NCBI GenBank assembly: GCA_007258455.2
Contig: VDFB02321270.1
Span: 22,233-86,232 of the forward strand
DNA length: 64,000 nucleotides
Direction of reading: 5' to 3'
From: Sequoia sempervirens
Taxonomy: Eukaryota > Streptophyta > Pinopsida > Cupressales > Cupressaceae
Below the pieces are notes generated by a model. That model searched no databases and had not been told where the DNA came from. It saw only the letters and a program-made list of their open reading frames with translations. Made by a program: the position numbers and the translations under genes. Of the stretch, positions 11,529 through 23,518 are shown in pieces. Every line of letters starts with the position of its first letter. Within the stretch, counting starts at the first letter, position 1.

Positions 11529-12729
11529 ATGACACCAAAAAGGATGAGAAGAAGGGGTGCTCGAGTTGGTGGTCAAAAATGCCATGAAGAATAAATTTTT
11601 GAGATGTTGTATAGCCTAATAGCAAGGATATATGCCTTGGAGTGGGAACAATGAAGAGATGTAGTTGTTGATGATGCCAGTAAAGTTGAGGAAGAAGAGC
11701 AACCCAAAACTAATGATGAAGTTCAAGAAGAACCAAATGGAGTGGGAGAAAGATTGATAAGACTTGTTATGAATGTGGGAGCCAAACCAATAATTAAGGT
11801 TCCTACATATTTTGGAAGCTTAAATGGGGAAGAGATCATTGATTGGATCAATGATTTGGACAAATACTTTGAATATGAAGGAGTTGTAGATGGAAAAAAA
11901 GTTGAGTTTGCATGTATAAGGTAAAAATGCCATGATGCAATGTAACGGGATTTTGTGTAGTTTGAAAGATGAAAGAAAAACATGGAAAAGATCACTTCCT
12001 TGGACTGAATGGTTTTCAAATTTAAGAAAAATTTCCTTTTGATAGACTATCAAACCAATATTTTCAAAATATTGCAAAATCTCAAGAAAAAGGATATGTC
12101 ACTTAAAGAATATATAGAAGAGTTCTATAAATCGGTGATTTGGTCAGGCTACAATGAAGAGGATATGGAAAAGGTGGTCATATATTTGAATGTTTTTAAA
12201 TATAGTTTGCAAGATGAGTTAAGTCTAGTTTCTTTGAGGAATCTTGAGGAAGCCTATCAGTTTACCATAAAGAAAAAAAGAGAAGCTCGTGAAGAAGAAA
12301 AATCAATAAAGAAGAAATAGAGGAAGAGGCTTTAGAGGAGGAGGACCATATGTTGGTAGGGGATAGAAAACTCATCATGATGAAGGGGCTAGTAGTTCTA
12401 GTGGGCCAAAATATCAAAAAAGAGGAGGCTATCAAAATAAAGGAGGAATATATTTTGGTAGAGGTGGTTATCAAGGAAGAGCAAGAGGTTTTCCAAGTAA
12501 ATGTTTCAAATGTAATCAATATATTGGTCATAAGAGTTGGGAGTGTCTGGAATTCATAAAGGAAGGTCATACAATGCCAAAAAGGAGCACTCAAATCATG
12601 CAAGAAGATCACAAAAGTGTGGGATCACCTACTCATCCCATAGAGGAACCTAAGACTACAGAGTATTTGATATTCAAGAGAGTGTTGTTGAAGCCAATGA
12701 AGGAGAGTAAAGAACCAGAACAAAGATGA
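11529..12729 (+). pseudogene. gag: gag remnant of the gypsy element
   Basis: From ATG 11529 the frame starts MTPKRMRRRGARVGG, a basic N-terminus typical of this class. It continues through KVPTYFGSLNGEEIIDWIND and FEYEG, a gypsy capsid motif, then KKDMSLKEYIEEFYK and DELSLVSLRNLEEAY. It has several in-frame stops (for example at the TAA after CHEE and the TAA near 11922). A frame change occurs between about 12320 and 12496. The zinc knuckle (KCFKCNQYIGHKSWEC, 12499-12546) has one extra residue between the second Cys and the His, so it departs from the CX2CX4HX4C spacing. Not functional. Confidence 0.85.
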
Positions 12730-12769
12730 GATTTATTCAAGACAAAGTACAAGTAAAAATGTAACTATT

Positions 12770-12915
12770 GCAAATTGATTATTGATAGTGGTAGTACACA
12801 TAATTTAGTGGCTATAGAAATGGTGGTTAAGCTAGGTCTTAAGAGAACTAAGCATCCTACACCATATAAAGTTTCTTGGCTTCAAAAAAGGCATAAATTT
12901 TTGGAAGATGAATAA
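12770..12915 (+). pseudogene. Aspartic protease remnant
   Basis: A frame different from gag reads CKLIIDSGSTHNLV, which contains the catalytic DSG triplet at 12784-12792. KLGLKRTKHPTPYKVSWLQK follows, matching the family pattern around the flap. It ends at TAA near 12913. It would process the Gag-Pol polyprotein as a dimer. It is severed from gag and RT by stops and frameshifts. Confidence 0.8.
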
Positions 12916-13146
12916 GGATTAATGGAATTCCATATTGGTAGTTATAAGGATAGTGTAATTTGCGATATAATGCCTATGGTTTTGTGTCATGTATTACTTG
13001 GTAGGCCTTAACAGTTCCATCAGAAAGTTGTACATGATGGGATGAGTAACAACTATACCTTTGAAAATAATGGAATCAAACATACTTTGTTTTCTATGCA
13101 TGAATAAGAAGAGGAAAATAGTAGTACCATTAGCAGTAAGATAATT

Positions 13147-14460
13147 TTGGTGAGTGGAATTTTTTTTATATATATCATTAAGAAGGAAGAAATGGGAATT
13201 TCTTTGGTGCTGAAAACCAAGGAGTTTCTTACCTCTACAAAATTAGATGAATTTCCTAATGAGGTACAATATATCTTGGAGGAACAAAAGGATATTTTTT
13301 TAGTTGATTTTCCTAATGAGTTTCCTCCTATGCAAAGTATTATCCATCACATGGATTTGATTCCAGAGGCTAACCTCGCAAACAAGGCTACATATAGATT
13401 GAACCCACAAGAGAATGATGAGATTATAAGGCAAGTTGAGGAATTACTCTAGAAAGGGTTGATAAGAGAGAATCTTAGTCCTTGTACAGTTCCTAGGACC
13501 CTCCTAGAACCTAGAAAGGGAAATGAATGGGGGATGTCCACAGACTCTCGGGCCATTAATAAGATAACTATCAAATATAGGTTTCTAATTCCTAGAATAA
13601 AAGATTTGATGGATTTTATGGGGGTGCTAAGTATTTTTTGAAGATAGATCTGAAAAAAAAATATCATTAGATTCAGATCAGACCTAGAGATGAGTCGAAG
13701 ATAACATTTAAAATGAATGGCTGGTTATGCCCTTTGGGCTCACAAATGCACCCAATACTTTTATGAGGCTCTTGAATGAAGTCTTGAAGCCTTTTCTTGG
13801 GAATTTTTTTATTGTATATATCTTGATGACATCTTGATTTATAGAAAGTTTAAAGAAGAGAATCTAGAAAACTTGAAGATGGTTATGATGTAAGGTTGGA
13901 TGAAGAGAAGTTATAGATTAATATGAAGAAGTGTATGTTTATCAAAGTTGAATTGATTGGTTTAGGTTTTGTGGTATCTAGTGAAGGGTTGAAAATGGAT
14001 AAGGATAAGGTTCAAGCTATTATTAATTGGCTAACATGAGGGAGTAAACCTGAGGTGAAGAGTTTTCATGGGTTTTCTAGATTTTATAGGAAGTTTATTA
14101 GAAATTTCAATCATGTAGTTGCTCCTCTACTTGAAACATTTAAGGGGTCTAAAAATAAGTTTATATGGACTCAAGAGGTTGAAAAGAGTTTTAAATTTCT
14201 TAAAAGTAGAGTAACTAAGCAACCTATACTTGCATTGCTTGATTTCGATAAATTATTTCAAGTTTAATGTGATGCCACTAGCTTGGCAATAGGGGTTGAC
14301 CTCTTAGCCAGAAAGTTAAACCAGTTGCTTATTTTAGTGAGAAACTAGATGAAGCTAAGAAAAAATATTCTTCCTTTGATCTTGAATTCTATGCATTGAT
14401 TCAATTGTTGAAGCATTACTTGCTTCAAGGAGTTTTTTTTTTACATTGATAACTATGCAT
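13147..14460 (+). pseudogene. pol: Reverse transcriptase and RNase H remnant
   Basis: The N-terminal part reads DFPNEFPPMQSIIHHMDLIP and YRLNPQENDEIIRQVEELL, the start of a gypsy RT. It continues with [20 protein letters not shown]. The catalytic YLDD box is preserved at 13819-13830 but lies in a shifted frame. From 14055 the connection domain reads FHGFSRFYRKFIRNFNHVVA, then RNase H (CDAT near 14270, VAYFSEKLDEAKKKYSSFD). Stops and at least three frame changes separate these blocks. The enzyme copied RNA to DNA in the particle; this copy is dead. Confidence 0.88.
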
Positions 14461-14600
14461 TACAATTCAGTAATAGTTAGAGCAAACTAAATCAAAAGCA
14501 TGCAAAGTGGTTAGTGTATCTTCAAAGATATAATTTTGTGTTGAAGCATAAGTGTGGGAAAAAAAAATAGGTTGCTAATGCATTTAGTAGAAGAAGTTTA

Positions 14601-16083
14601 TTGTTGCATGAAATTCGAGTTAACAATGTCAGTTTTGATAGTTTAAAGGAGTTGTATGTGAACTATCTAGATTTCAAAGATGCTTATGAGGCTTGTAACA
14701 ATCCAATCAATACAGATAGGGGTCCTTGGATTGAGTATATAATACAAGAAGGTTTTATGTTCAAAGGCAGTCAATTGTGCATACCTAAGGGATCAATGAG
14801 GAAGAATATCTTGAAAGAGAAACATTATGGAAGCCTAGGAGGACATTTTGAGCATGATAAAACTTATTTATAGTTGAGTACACACTATTAATAGCCAAGA
14901 ATGATGGTTGATGTCAAGAATTATGTGGAGAGATGTTGAGTATGTCAGGATGCAAAGGGAGAAGTCAGAATATAGGGTTGTATCAACCATTGCCAGTTCC
15001 ATCTCGACAATGGGATTCTATGAGTATGGATTTTGTTATGGTTTTTCCTATGACTCAAAGAGGCAATGATTATGTATTTGTAGTTGTGGATAGGCTCTAT
15101 AAAATGGTGCATTTTATCCCATGCAAAAAGAATATTGATGTAACCGGTATTCCTAATGTTTTTTCCAAAGAAGTGGTTCATTTACATGGTATTCCATGAA
15201 GCATAGTGTCAAATAGGGATACGAAGCTTGTTGGGCATTTCTTGAGAACCATTTGGAAAACTTTGGGAACATATCTTAGTTTTAGTTTGACCGATCACCC
15301 ACAAATGAATGGCCAAACCGAGGTGGTGAACAGAAGTCTTCGTGACATGTTGAGGTGCCTTTCTAGGAAAACACCTAGTAACTAGGATATGGCTTTGGCC
15401 CAAATTGAGTTTTCATACAATGATTCTCTAAATCGGAGTATAGGTTTCCATCCTTTTATATTGTTTATGGCATGCATCCTAGGGGTGTCTTAGAACTCAA
15501 AAATATTGACGACATGGAAAAAGGAAGTGCAGATGGTGAATATTTTGCACAAGCCATTCATGACCTTCATGAGGAGGTGAAGATGGACATTGAAGGAAGC
15601 AATCAACAATACAAATAGTATGTTGATAAGAAGTGGAGGAAAGTTCATTTTCAGGTGGGTGATCTTGTTTGGCACATTTGAGGAGGGAAATATTTCCTAT
15701 AAATTAATACAATAAACTGAAGATGAAGAAATTTGATCCTTGCAAGATTCTTTGAAAGTTTTCAACAAATGCCTACAAGATTAGTCTTCCTCCAAGCATG
15801 GGGATTTCTCCAATCTTCACTTTAGTAGATTTGTATCCATATCATGGTGGTACAAATGAAGAAACGTCAGAGTTAGAGTTGAAATCTGCTAAATACCAGT
15901 ATGTGACCGAACACGTTCTGGTGAAATTGAATGCATTCTTAATAAACAACTATTGAAGAAGACCCACGGCAAAGAGTATTTTAGGTATTTTAGGTATTTT
16001 ATCCTTTGGAGAAGGCTTCCTAGTTGACTACACCTGAAATATTTAAATATGGTCATTCCATCGATGACCTCAAGAACATGAGT
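14601..16083 (+). pseudogene. Integrase remnant with C-terminal tail
   Basis: The zinc-binding N-terminal region is recognisable (HYGSLGGHFEHDKTYL, then ERC and VCQDAKG). In the core, DFVMVF carries the first catalytic Asp (15029-15031). The second motif reads SNRDTK where the family has SDRDTK, so the catalytic Asp is Asn here (15212-15214). The Glu of GQTEVVNRSLRDM (15320-15322) is kept. The tail near 15990-16080 reads TPEIFKYGHSIDDLKNMSS in a broken frame. Multiple stops interrupt the domain. Confidence 0.85.
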
Positions 16084-16113
16084 TCATGGCCTTTTGTTTC
16101 CTCCCAGGGATCC

Positions 16114-16963
16114 CGATGCATGGGCATCAGTCCAATTTTGGGTTTGCTTGCTATTTCAATTTTGGTTTTTAAAAATTTGGTTTTCTTTTAGTCGATTCTT
16201 GTTTCCTTGAACCTTGACATGTGGCGAATGCTTATGTGGCAATAAGATTTGAATTTTTCCTTCTGATTGCACAATAGGAGGTAGGTACATCGATCAAGGA
16301 AAACCAGAAAAACAACTGTTTTGGGAGGAAGTGATTAGCCTGTGTAGAGAGGGTGATAGTTTTTTTTCATTATAAAAAGAGAATTGAACTGCTAATGAAA
16401 AAGGTTGATTCTGAGGTTGCACTTCTGAGAGGTTCGATGAGAGAAGCAATGGAAAGGGAGAATAAATAGAATAATTAATAATAAGAAGCTGATTTGAGTA
16501 TGCACTAGTGTTGCAGCTAAGAGGTTTTTAAGACTGGTAGTCATCAACTAAGTAGAGTGGAAACCGATTCCTTTAAGAATCGAATGCATTGTCATCATTG
16601 TCATGTTGCTGAATAAAAATTTAAAACCATGGTGTTTCTGGTTGGTTCGACGAAGTTCATCTTCCTCTGCCTATTGCATTGAATGAAAATTGGAATGTAC
16701 CAGTACTTATTTATCTTTCTTTGTCACCTTGTAATGGATATTTGTTTCATTGAATAGAAAATTAGTTATTTGGAGCTTTAATGTGTGTTCCTTGAATGCT
16801 TAAGTAAGTAATGCATTTGGAATGTTCCTGTCACCTCTATATTGTATTGGTCAAGTTGTTTGCTCCAGCGCTCTGTAGAAAGATTTTATTGAATTGAGTA
16901 ATCGTTGCTTAATTCTACCTCTGATTATTGTTGATTGTCTATGTTTAAATAAGATTGTCGTTA
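16114..16963 (+). repeat. 3' LTR of the gypsy element
   Basis: About 850 bp and homologous to 10630-11479 but clearly diverged, with many substitutions and small indels. It ends GTCGTTA before the CATTA duplication. The preceding CTCCCAGGGATCC is a weak candidate for the polypurine region. Confidence 0.87.
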
Positions 16964-17142
16964 CATTATTTTTACTCCTTACGACTCCTTACTAGGGAGA
17001 TTCATTAGGAATTTTAGGCTGCCTAAGATTGTAAATATGGATGAGATGGAGGATACCATGGAAAATGGAGTACTCATTTTGATGGTGCCCAATGATCCTT
17101 TAGCCTAAGACTCACGTAAAATCTATTGAAATATCTAGCTAA
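16964..17142 (+). pseudogene. Class I small heat-shock protein pseudogene, 3' fragment
   Basis: After the CATTA duplication the frame gives RFIRNFRLPKIVNMDEMEDT and MENGVLILMVPN. These match the family's FLRRFRLPENAKMDEVKASM and MENGVLTVTVP. After a one-base shift it gives KTHVKSIEISS and a stop (17140-17142), the conserved C-terminal VKSIEISG tail with its I-x-I motif. Between Trp-His and RF there are 10 extra bases, a tandem duplication of ACTCCTTAC plus one base. Removing it leaves exactly the codon count of the family. The fragment therefore has two small frameshifts in addition to the retrotransposon insertion. Confidence 0.85.
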
Positions 17143-17465
17143 ATAGTGAAAGGTTAATCTCAAATTATTATTAAATTATTTCACATTACGAGGATTTCCA
17201 CTTTGACAATTTTTTTTATTAAAAGAGAGGGAATTTTAAGGTTTTACACAATATGAACTATTATATAATTATGTTATACATTATTGTTAGCTTGGAAATC
17301 TTAATTTGTAAGGATATTAATTGAATATGATTTTAAATTTAAATGTAATATAAGCTAAAAATTATTCAAATAGTATAATGTATTTTGCATGACTAGTACA
17401 TAAAAAAAAAATGAAAACATTAATGCTTATGAGTATAAATAATTAAATGCATAATCATTTTGAGG

Positions 17466-17575
17466 TAGAGGGCCTAGCTTGATTGGCTAAAGCATCTTGT
17501 TTTAGGCAAGAGGTCATGAGGTCTAGTCTCCCCTTTCTCTCCATGGTGTTAGAGGGCTACCTAATTCTTGTAGTT
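17466..17575 (+). repeat. tRNA-derived SINE remnant
   Basis: GCCTAGCTTGATTGGCTAAA looks like a tRNA D-arm with an A-box. About 30 bases later, AGGTCATGAGGTCTAGTCTC resembles a decayed B-box (GGTTCGANTCC) region. This spacing is typical of plant tRNA-derived SINEs. Body and tail boundaries are not clear. Confidence 0.45.
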
Positions 17576-20500
17576 TAAGAAAATGCATAATTGTTTAATT
17601 TACTAAAATGGGTTAGAGAAGAAAAATTATTTTGCATGCAATGCAAAATAAAATAAAATAATTTAATGGTTTTTAACTATAGATTTGATAAATCTAGTAT
17701 TATGATAAACTAAAAAAAATTACTATTATCTTAGAAAATAAGATCCTTTTAAAAAATAATCACAAAATTGAATTAGCTAAAACTTTCAAAAAATTACATT
17801 TAAATCATAGTAAGGAGCTAGTGGTTTTTACATACATCTTTTTGTAATTTGTTAAATTTAAAGGGAAATGCTTGTCTTTGTAGTCCCCTAATTGAACCAA
17901 TTTAATAATAATAAATGAAGATTGAAGAAAACAATCAATCATATAGGAATGCCTAAAATGATGAGTGCTTTGATAGTTCTAATATGAATGCATTATGATG
18001 TATCTTATCTAATAAATATTTAGTATCCTAACATGATTCCTAAGGAATAAATGAATTTCTTTATGTAGACTTGTTCACTAATAGTATTATATTTTATTGA
18101 TATTTTGTTTTCTTAAAAATAAAATGTATAAATGAAGAAAATTCACATTAATCTTGATTAAAAGAGAAATTTAGGAATTATTAAGTATTAAAGGAAGTAA
18201 AAAACATTACCTTTAATTATTCGATATATGATGATATCTTATAGAAATTTCTATTTGATATTAGATTGATGCTGGTTAATAATATTGAAATAATATATTA
18301 CTTATTAATATATTTACATCTTGAATTATTTAGTCATGATGTAAAAAAATAAAAATGACCTATATCTTAATCTCAAATACTTTCAAAAATTTCTAGTGTT
18401 CTCATGGATATATATACACATGAACAATAATTGGTTTCATTTTCTTCATTCAATTATGGTGGTCAATCGAAAATACCCTTGAAAATTCTTTGAATCTAAT
18501 AATCCACAAAGTAGAGGGTTTAAGAATCAATAAAACAACACTAGACATTTGAAACATAGATTGTTAGGGTATTTTCTTAACAATGGTGTCAAGATATTCA
18601 AGATTGTAAAATCTATAAATATCCCATGCATTTGAACATTCCAATATTATCTACACATGTAAAATAATACATATATAATTCTAAGAAAGCAAGAGGATAA
18701 CTATCTCAAAAAAAATATCTAGCAAAAAAATATTGAAATCTAATTAGCCTATCTCAACATGTAATGGTTTTGAATTTATATGCTTGTTTCACCTATGAGT
18801 TTTGGAAGAAGTTTTCTTGGTTTTAGAAAGATACATTTTATAGATGATATCATGCATTTGTAACATATAAATCAGTTTTTTTGTTAATAAAAAAGTAATG
18901 TAATTTTTAAAGATAAAATGTTACTCGATAAGACCTAATATATCATCAAAAAGCATTCACATTATTGAATGTGTTAGCCCTTTGATAAAGGGCTAGAAAT
19001 TTACCAATGGTTAAATTAGGTAAGATAATGTCTAAAACTTCTAAAATTATCATGGAGGAAAGACAATGAACATAAAACGAAGAAAAATAAAATTTTCAAA
19101 CAAATAAGAAAGATAAAAGATTAATAATGCTTATTATTTTATTACAATTATTACATTAAGAGGCATTCTATAATGACATCAAGGATTAACATAATTTAAA
19201 TTTTATAGTGATATCTATGTTAAATAATTAATATATAATACTAAATATGTTATTAATGATGTCTTTTAATAATAAACATAATATTAGGGATGCCTTATTA
19301 AATATGAAAAAATTAAATAAAAAGAAAAAGAATAATAATTAAAAATTATAATTAAATGAATTGAAGGCACTAAATTAGAATTGATTTTCATTTAGCTATT
19401 TTATAATTATTTTCATTTATTGTATCGTATATATCTAGTTATCTATTTATTTTTCATAAATTTATTGAGTAGTTTAGATAGATTTAAAAATAGTATCTTT
19501 ATAATAATATGTGTTTAAGAGGAGCTTTTGATGACCAACAAGAGGTGCTAGTAGTTGCTTTGGTTCTAGTAAATTCTCTTGACTAGCTCTTGCTATTTTG
19601 CATGTTTGTGCAATTGAAAAAGATAAAGAAAATGATATTGAAGGGTGGGAACCTCTTAAGGACACTTTGGATCTTGTTGATGTATGTGATAAATCAGATG
19701 ATCAGGATCCTCCTCCTCCACTCACTACTACTGCTTTCGATGTTTAGCAAATTTGTTTATGTTTTTATGCTTTGAATTGTTGCCACATATAAACTTTAAG
19801 AGTGACTATTTCTAGCCACTTTTTTTTTAATATGTGTAAACAATGTTTTTATAAATAATAATTTAGCCATTTATTAAAAAAAAAGGTTAAAATAAATAAA
19901 AGATAATTGAATATTTTTTAATTCAAGAATTAATGTTATTATAAAAAATAGAATAACTTTTAAATAAAAATAAAATAAAAATAATCTCAATACAAACACT
20001 TCAAAATTATATCTATCAATTTCTTTAAAACAAATATATTTAAGATATCTCAAAATTTTTTTTGAAACAATACAAGTAATAGAGTATTGTTCCAATACTC
20101 TTAAGAGTATACACAAAATAATTTAAAAAAAAACACTAGCATAGAAGTATTACATAATTTTACATCTAGCAAACATTTCATTTACAAATAAAAAATTATA
20201 TAATATTTTCTTATTTTTAAAAATTTAGCTACAAATCAATTGTAAGTTCTAGATCCATGTTGTACACATACGATCTTTCTGGATTTGATTTGTTTCTGAT
20301 AAATATTTCCCATCACACTCAATAATTCATAGAAAAATTATTATCACCCTCAATAATTCATATAAAAAATTATTAAATGTGATCTGAAAAATTAGTAAAA
20401 GAAAAGCATACACAATATATCCAAAAACAACCCTATATACAAATAAATTCTCTGGACATACCCATTTTGGTAATTTGACACAGACACGAATTGATTATAT

Positions 20501-20640
20501 GGCGACAAGTTTTAAGCCTACAATAAATAATGGAGTATATACCGTACTAAATAATACGAAACAAGATAAGACTACATTCAAAGGGCACTCGGTAAGCACA
20601 ACGAATAACTAATAAAGCGTACCTAATATATGAGTCTGAA
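17576..20640. other. AT-rich intergenic region, no gene seen
   Basis: About 3 kb of very AT-rich sequence with many homopolymer runs. Short ORFs (for example near 19474-19775 and 19874-20116) have low-complexity Ile/Leu/Phe/Lys composition and no recognisable domain. I see no LTR termini or transposase motifs. Confidence 0.5.
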
Positions 20641-20651
20641 TGAGAGGAAAT

Positions 20652-21053
20652 TTAATTGGGTTTGGAACGGTATTGCTTACACAATCCGCGAAGGTTGTAG
20701 ATCGCAATTAAACACGTTGCAGCGCAGATGGGTTCCAGGAGGAGGAAGATAGTATATCCCCAGTGATTCTTCAACAGAGATAAGCATAGTTTGAGATTGT
20801 CAAGAAACGATAATCGCCGTAGTTGGAATGGCAATTGGTGCATATTGATGATCTCCCTAGCGAACTACTCAATGAATTCGTGTGCTATTAAAACGACCAC
20901 TCCAGCGTAATGAACGGCGAAAATGATGAAAATAACCCACCAGTTGTGGCAGACGAGGTTGTTAGGTTTCAACTCTCCAGAACAGATGGGTACTATTATG
21001 AGTATTTGAATTCCGACGGAGAACCTAATATATTCGTGCACAGAGAACGCCAT
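20652..21053 (-). pseudogene. Small three-TM membrane protein, paralogue of 40217-40603, one nonsense codon
   Basis: One frame runs from ATG (21053) to the stop at 20652. It is collinear with the intact gene at 40217. Shared residues include the N-terminal block (LIIVPICSGELK here, TLIVPMLHGELK there), then CHNW and a hydrophobic stretch (IFIIFAVHYAGVVVLIAHE). QLP follows, and the C-terminal YNLRGLCK matches YAFRGLCK. A single TAG after FIE breaks it between the second and third hydrophobic segments. The hydrophobic segments at about residues 10-26, 40-60 and 95-118 suggest an integral membrane protein. I do not recognise the family. It could be a decayed duplicate, or a gene with two short ORFs; the former fits better. 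Confidence 0.65.
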
Positions 21054-21187
21054 GGCCAGCTAATGCCAGAGCATGATCTTGGATTGGTTTAACAGAAATA
21101 CCAACGAATTTAACGATGAAAATTCGTCCCTATGTATACGTCGTATGGCAGGAGAGGAACCCATTAACAGGTTATGTGGGTATATGC

Positions 21188-21700
21188 ATGTCAATATTTC
21201 AACGTACGTAGAGATCCTTCAGCCGCACGCTAGAGGTCATTTTAAAGCGATTAAATTATTATTATTTTTATATTGAGGAAGCTTTGAACTTGAGATCATT
21301 TAGATCCTTACAACAACACATTTCGTTAGATCAAGCATCCTCCGTTCAAGCCATTAAAATTGTGCAAAGAAATATTTTACTACACTATTCATGTTTGAGA
21401 TTTGCCTAATTTTAAGGAGGTGTTTTCAAACTCTATATCAATATTTCAATGTACATAGAGATCCTTCAGCCACCATTAGACTTGTCGGGTCATCGGGGTC
21501 ATTTCAAGCAATTAAATTTTTATTTTTTTTATATTGAGGAAGATTTGAACTTGGGACCATTTAGATGCCTACAACAATGGCATTGCCATTAGATCAAGCG
21601 TCATGGCTCAAACAATTAAAATTGTACAAAGAAATAGTTTGCTGCACCATTCATGTTTGGGATTTGCCTACTTTTAAGGAGTGTTTTCAAACCCTATATT
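21188..21700 (-). repeat. Tandem duplication (~250 bp unit) carrying a SINE-like segment
   Basis: Two diverged units start at about 21188 and 21438. They share CAATATTTCAA, GTAGAGATCCTTCAGCC or its variant, TATATTGAGGAAG, and TTTTAAGGAGGTGTTTTC near the end. On the minus strand each unit contains TGTTGTAGGCATCTAAATGG (or variant) followed by a GGTCCCAAGTTCAAATC block. That block resembles the variable arm and B-box of a tRNA-derived SINE. A third short copy of this block lies on the plus strand at about 21743-21795. Confidence 0.6.
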
Positions 21701-21799
21701 AAATTCTAAATTAGTATATATCTTTCAAAAATTTGGCAATGCTGTTGTTGCAGGCATCTAGATGGTGCCAAATTCAAGCCTCTTCAATATATAAAAAAA

Positions 21800-23270
21800 A
21801 ATCTTTCCAAAATCTATATAAAATATATTGAGAGTTTTGTTTTCAAATTTCTATTGTTCTTATAGTTGGGCGTGGTCATAACTTCCTCACTTTTGAATAT
21901 TTCTCAAATTTGTTCTTATGATCAAAACTATTTTACAATAAAGAAAAAATAATTTAAAAAATAATATTTATAATCAACTTCTTGTCATAAAAAACATGAC
22001 TTAAGAGAAAGTTTTAATTAATAGTAAAAATATATTAAGTTTACATAATTATTAATTATTATATTTAAAGTATTAATAGACAATGAATATTATTTAAATT
22101 AAATTGAAGATTATATAACTATTGATTAAATATTAAATTATATTGTTATAATTATTTATTAATTTATAATGAAAAAAAATATTTTTTATTATAATATATT
22201 TAGAATAACTAATTAAATAATAAGTAAATTTTAGAATTTATAGTTGGAAATAGTAATAGATAATGTAATAATAGAATTTAAAAAAATAAATTAACATATT
22301 TGAATTGAAGTTCAATGATAAAGGTATCAAAAGTTATATATTGAATTTTTAAGTATTAGATTTTTGTGTAGACAAATGCTTCAATATGACTCATACAATT
22401 GATCTTTCCATAATATAATTGATTTGGATATTGAGCATATTGGATGAACCCATAAGCTATATGGATGTCAATATTTTGGGCAAAGAAATTTGCACTACTT
22501 TAATCCCTTCAAAATGACTAGGTCTAGTGTACAAAATTATTTGATTAGACTATGTAAACTTATTTTTTATATAAAGATTAATATGTATATATTTAATTAT
22601 CTTCCTTTTTAATATTCTAATTCTCATATATTTTTTATCTTGCTAGACCTATTCTAATAGGGGCTCTCTTTTGACTATTTCCTTGCTCATGTCTTCTCCT
22701 AGTTTTTTCCTTGTCTTGTTCTATCATTAATTAGTTGCTCTTTTTTTTCACAATTTTTTCATTACTTGACTTTGTCTTTACAATTTTGAATCATGATCTT
22801 CTCAACATTATTGTTTCAATTTCTATAATTTACAATCATTCTATTTCTCCATTTTCTATTGTGTCATACTAATTTATTGACTATTTTAATATGGTTTAGC
22901 TCTTTTATCAAAATTTTCTTCTTCCTCATCTTTTTTTTTCTATTAGTTAACTCTCAATTTTATTTTCTAACTATCTCATGTTAATGATGGGTAATGGAGT
23001 GTGATTCAAAATTTTGATAGAAAAAAAGTTTACATAATATAACGTTAAATTTTACAAAGTATAATTATGAAGTGCAAAAATTTCATGCCTTTAAATAACT
23101 AAATAGACCAGCCATCTATAATCACATCCTAACAAATATGCATTAAAAAAATGACATATATATATATATATATATATATATTAAAGTATTTAAAATATTA
23201 AACATATATGGATTCATCCATATACACTAATATCCTTAATATTGGTTGCAATCCATATATGTTAGGCCTT
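21800..23270. other. AT-rich intergenic region, no gene seen
   Basis: Very AT-rich and low in complexity. It includes a TA microsatellite at about 23156-23180 and a pyrimidine-rich stretch near 22610-22960. No domain, terminal repeat or RNA gene is recognisable. Confidence 0.5.
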
Positions 23271-23280
23271 CTAGTTAATC

Positions 23281-23518
23281 CAAAATACTCGGAAGCTGCT
23301 CGGAAGCTGCTGCCAATGTGCTATTCGTATCTTCGGGCGCCTTAATACCAACGAGCGGATGTTACCTCTATGATTAATAAATACATCCCGGGGCAGCTTT
23401 TGTAAAGATGCTGAGAAGGGTAACAGAAGAATCAAAGGAGAAAACTCCCGAAAGCAGACGGGTTGAAGCGCTTAAGCTGGTAATGGGGGAAGATATGAAG
23501 ATATAGGCAAGGCGTAGG
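23281..23518 (+). other. Higher-GC exon-like island of unknown origin
   Basis: This segment stands out from its AT-rich surroundings. The duplicated phrase CTCGGAAGCTGCT occurs twice at its start. One frame from ATG 23408 reads MLRRVTEESKEKTPESRRVE and then ALKLVMGEDMKI before a stop. It is a charged, exon-like stretch without low-complexity bias. I do not recognise the protein. It could be a decayed exon of a host gene or a gene fragment carried by a transposon. Confidence 0.3.

Larger units (their letters stand above)
10630..16963 (+). mobile_element. Decayed Ty3/gypsy retrotransposon inserted in the sHSP gene
   Basis: Two direct repeats of about 850 bp flank a gag-protease-RT-RNase H-integrase region in gypsy order. 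CATTA occurs on both sides (10625-10629 and 16964-16968) and is the likely 5 bp target duplication. Joining the host flanks across one CATTA restores the sHSP Trp-His codons, which supports the boundary. The LTRs begin TGATG (5') and CGATG (3') and end GTCRTTA. A boundary shifted by one base is equally possible. The LTRs differ from each other noticeably and all reading frames are broken, so the insertion is old. Confidence 0.88.
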
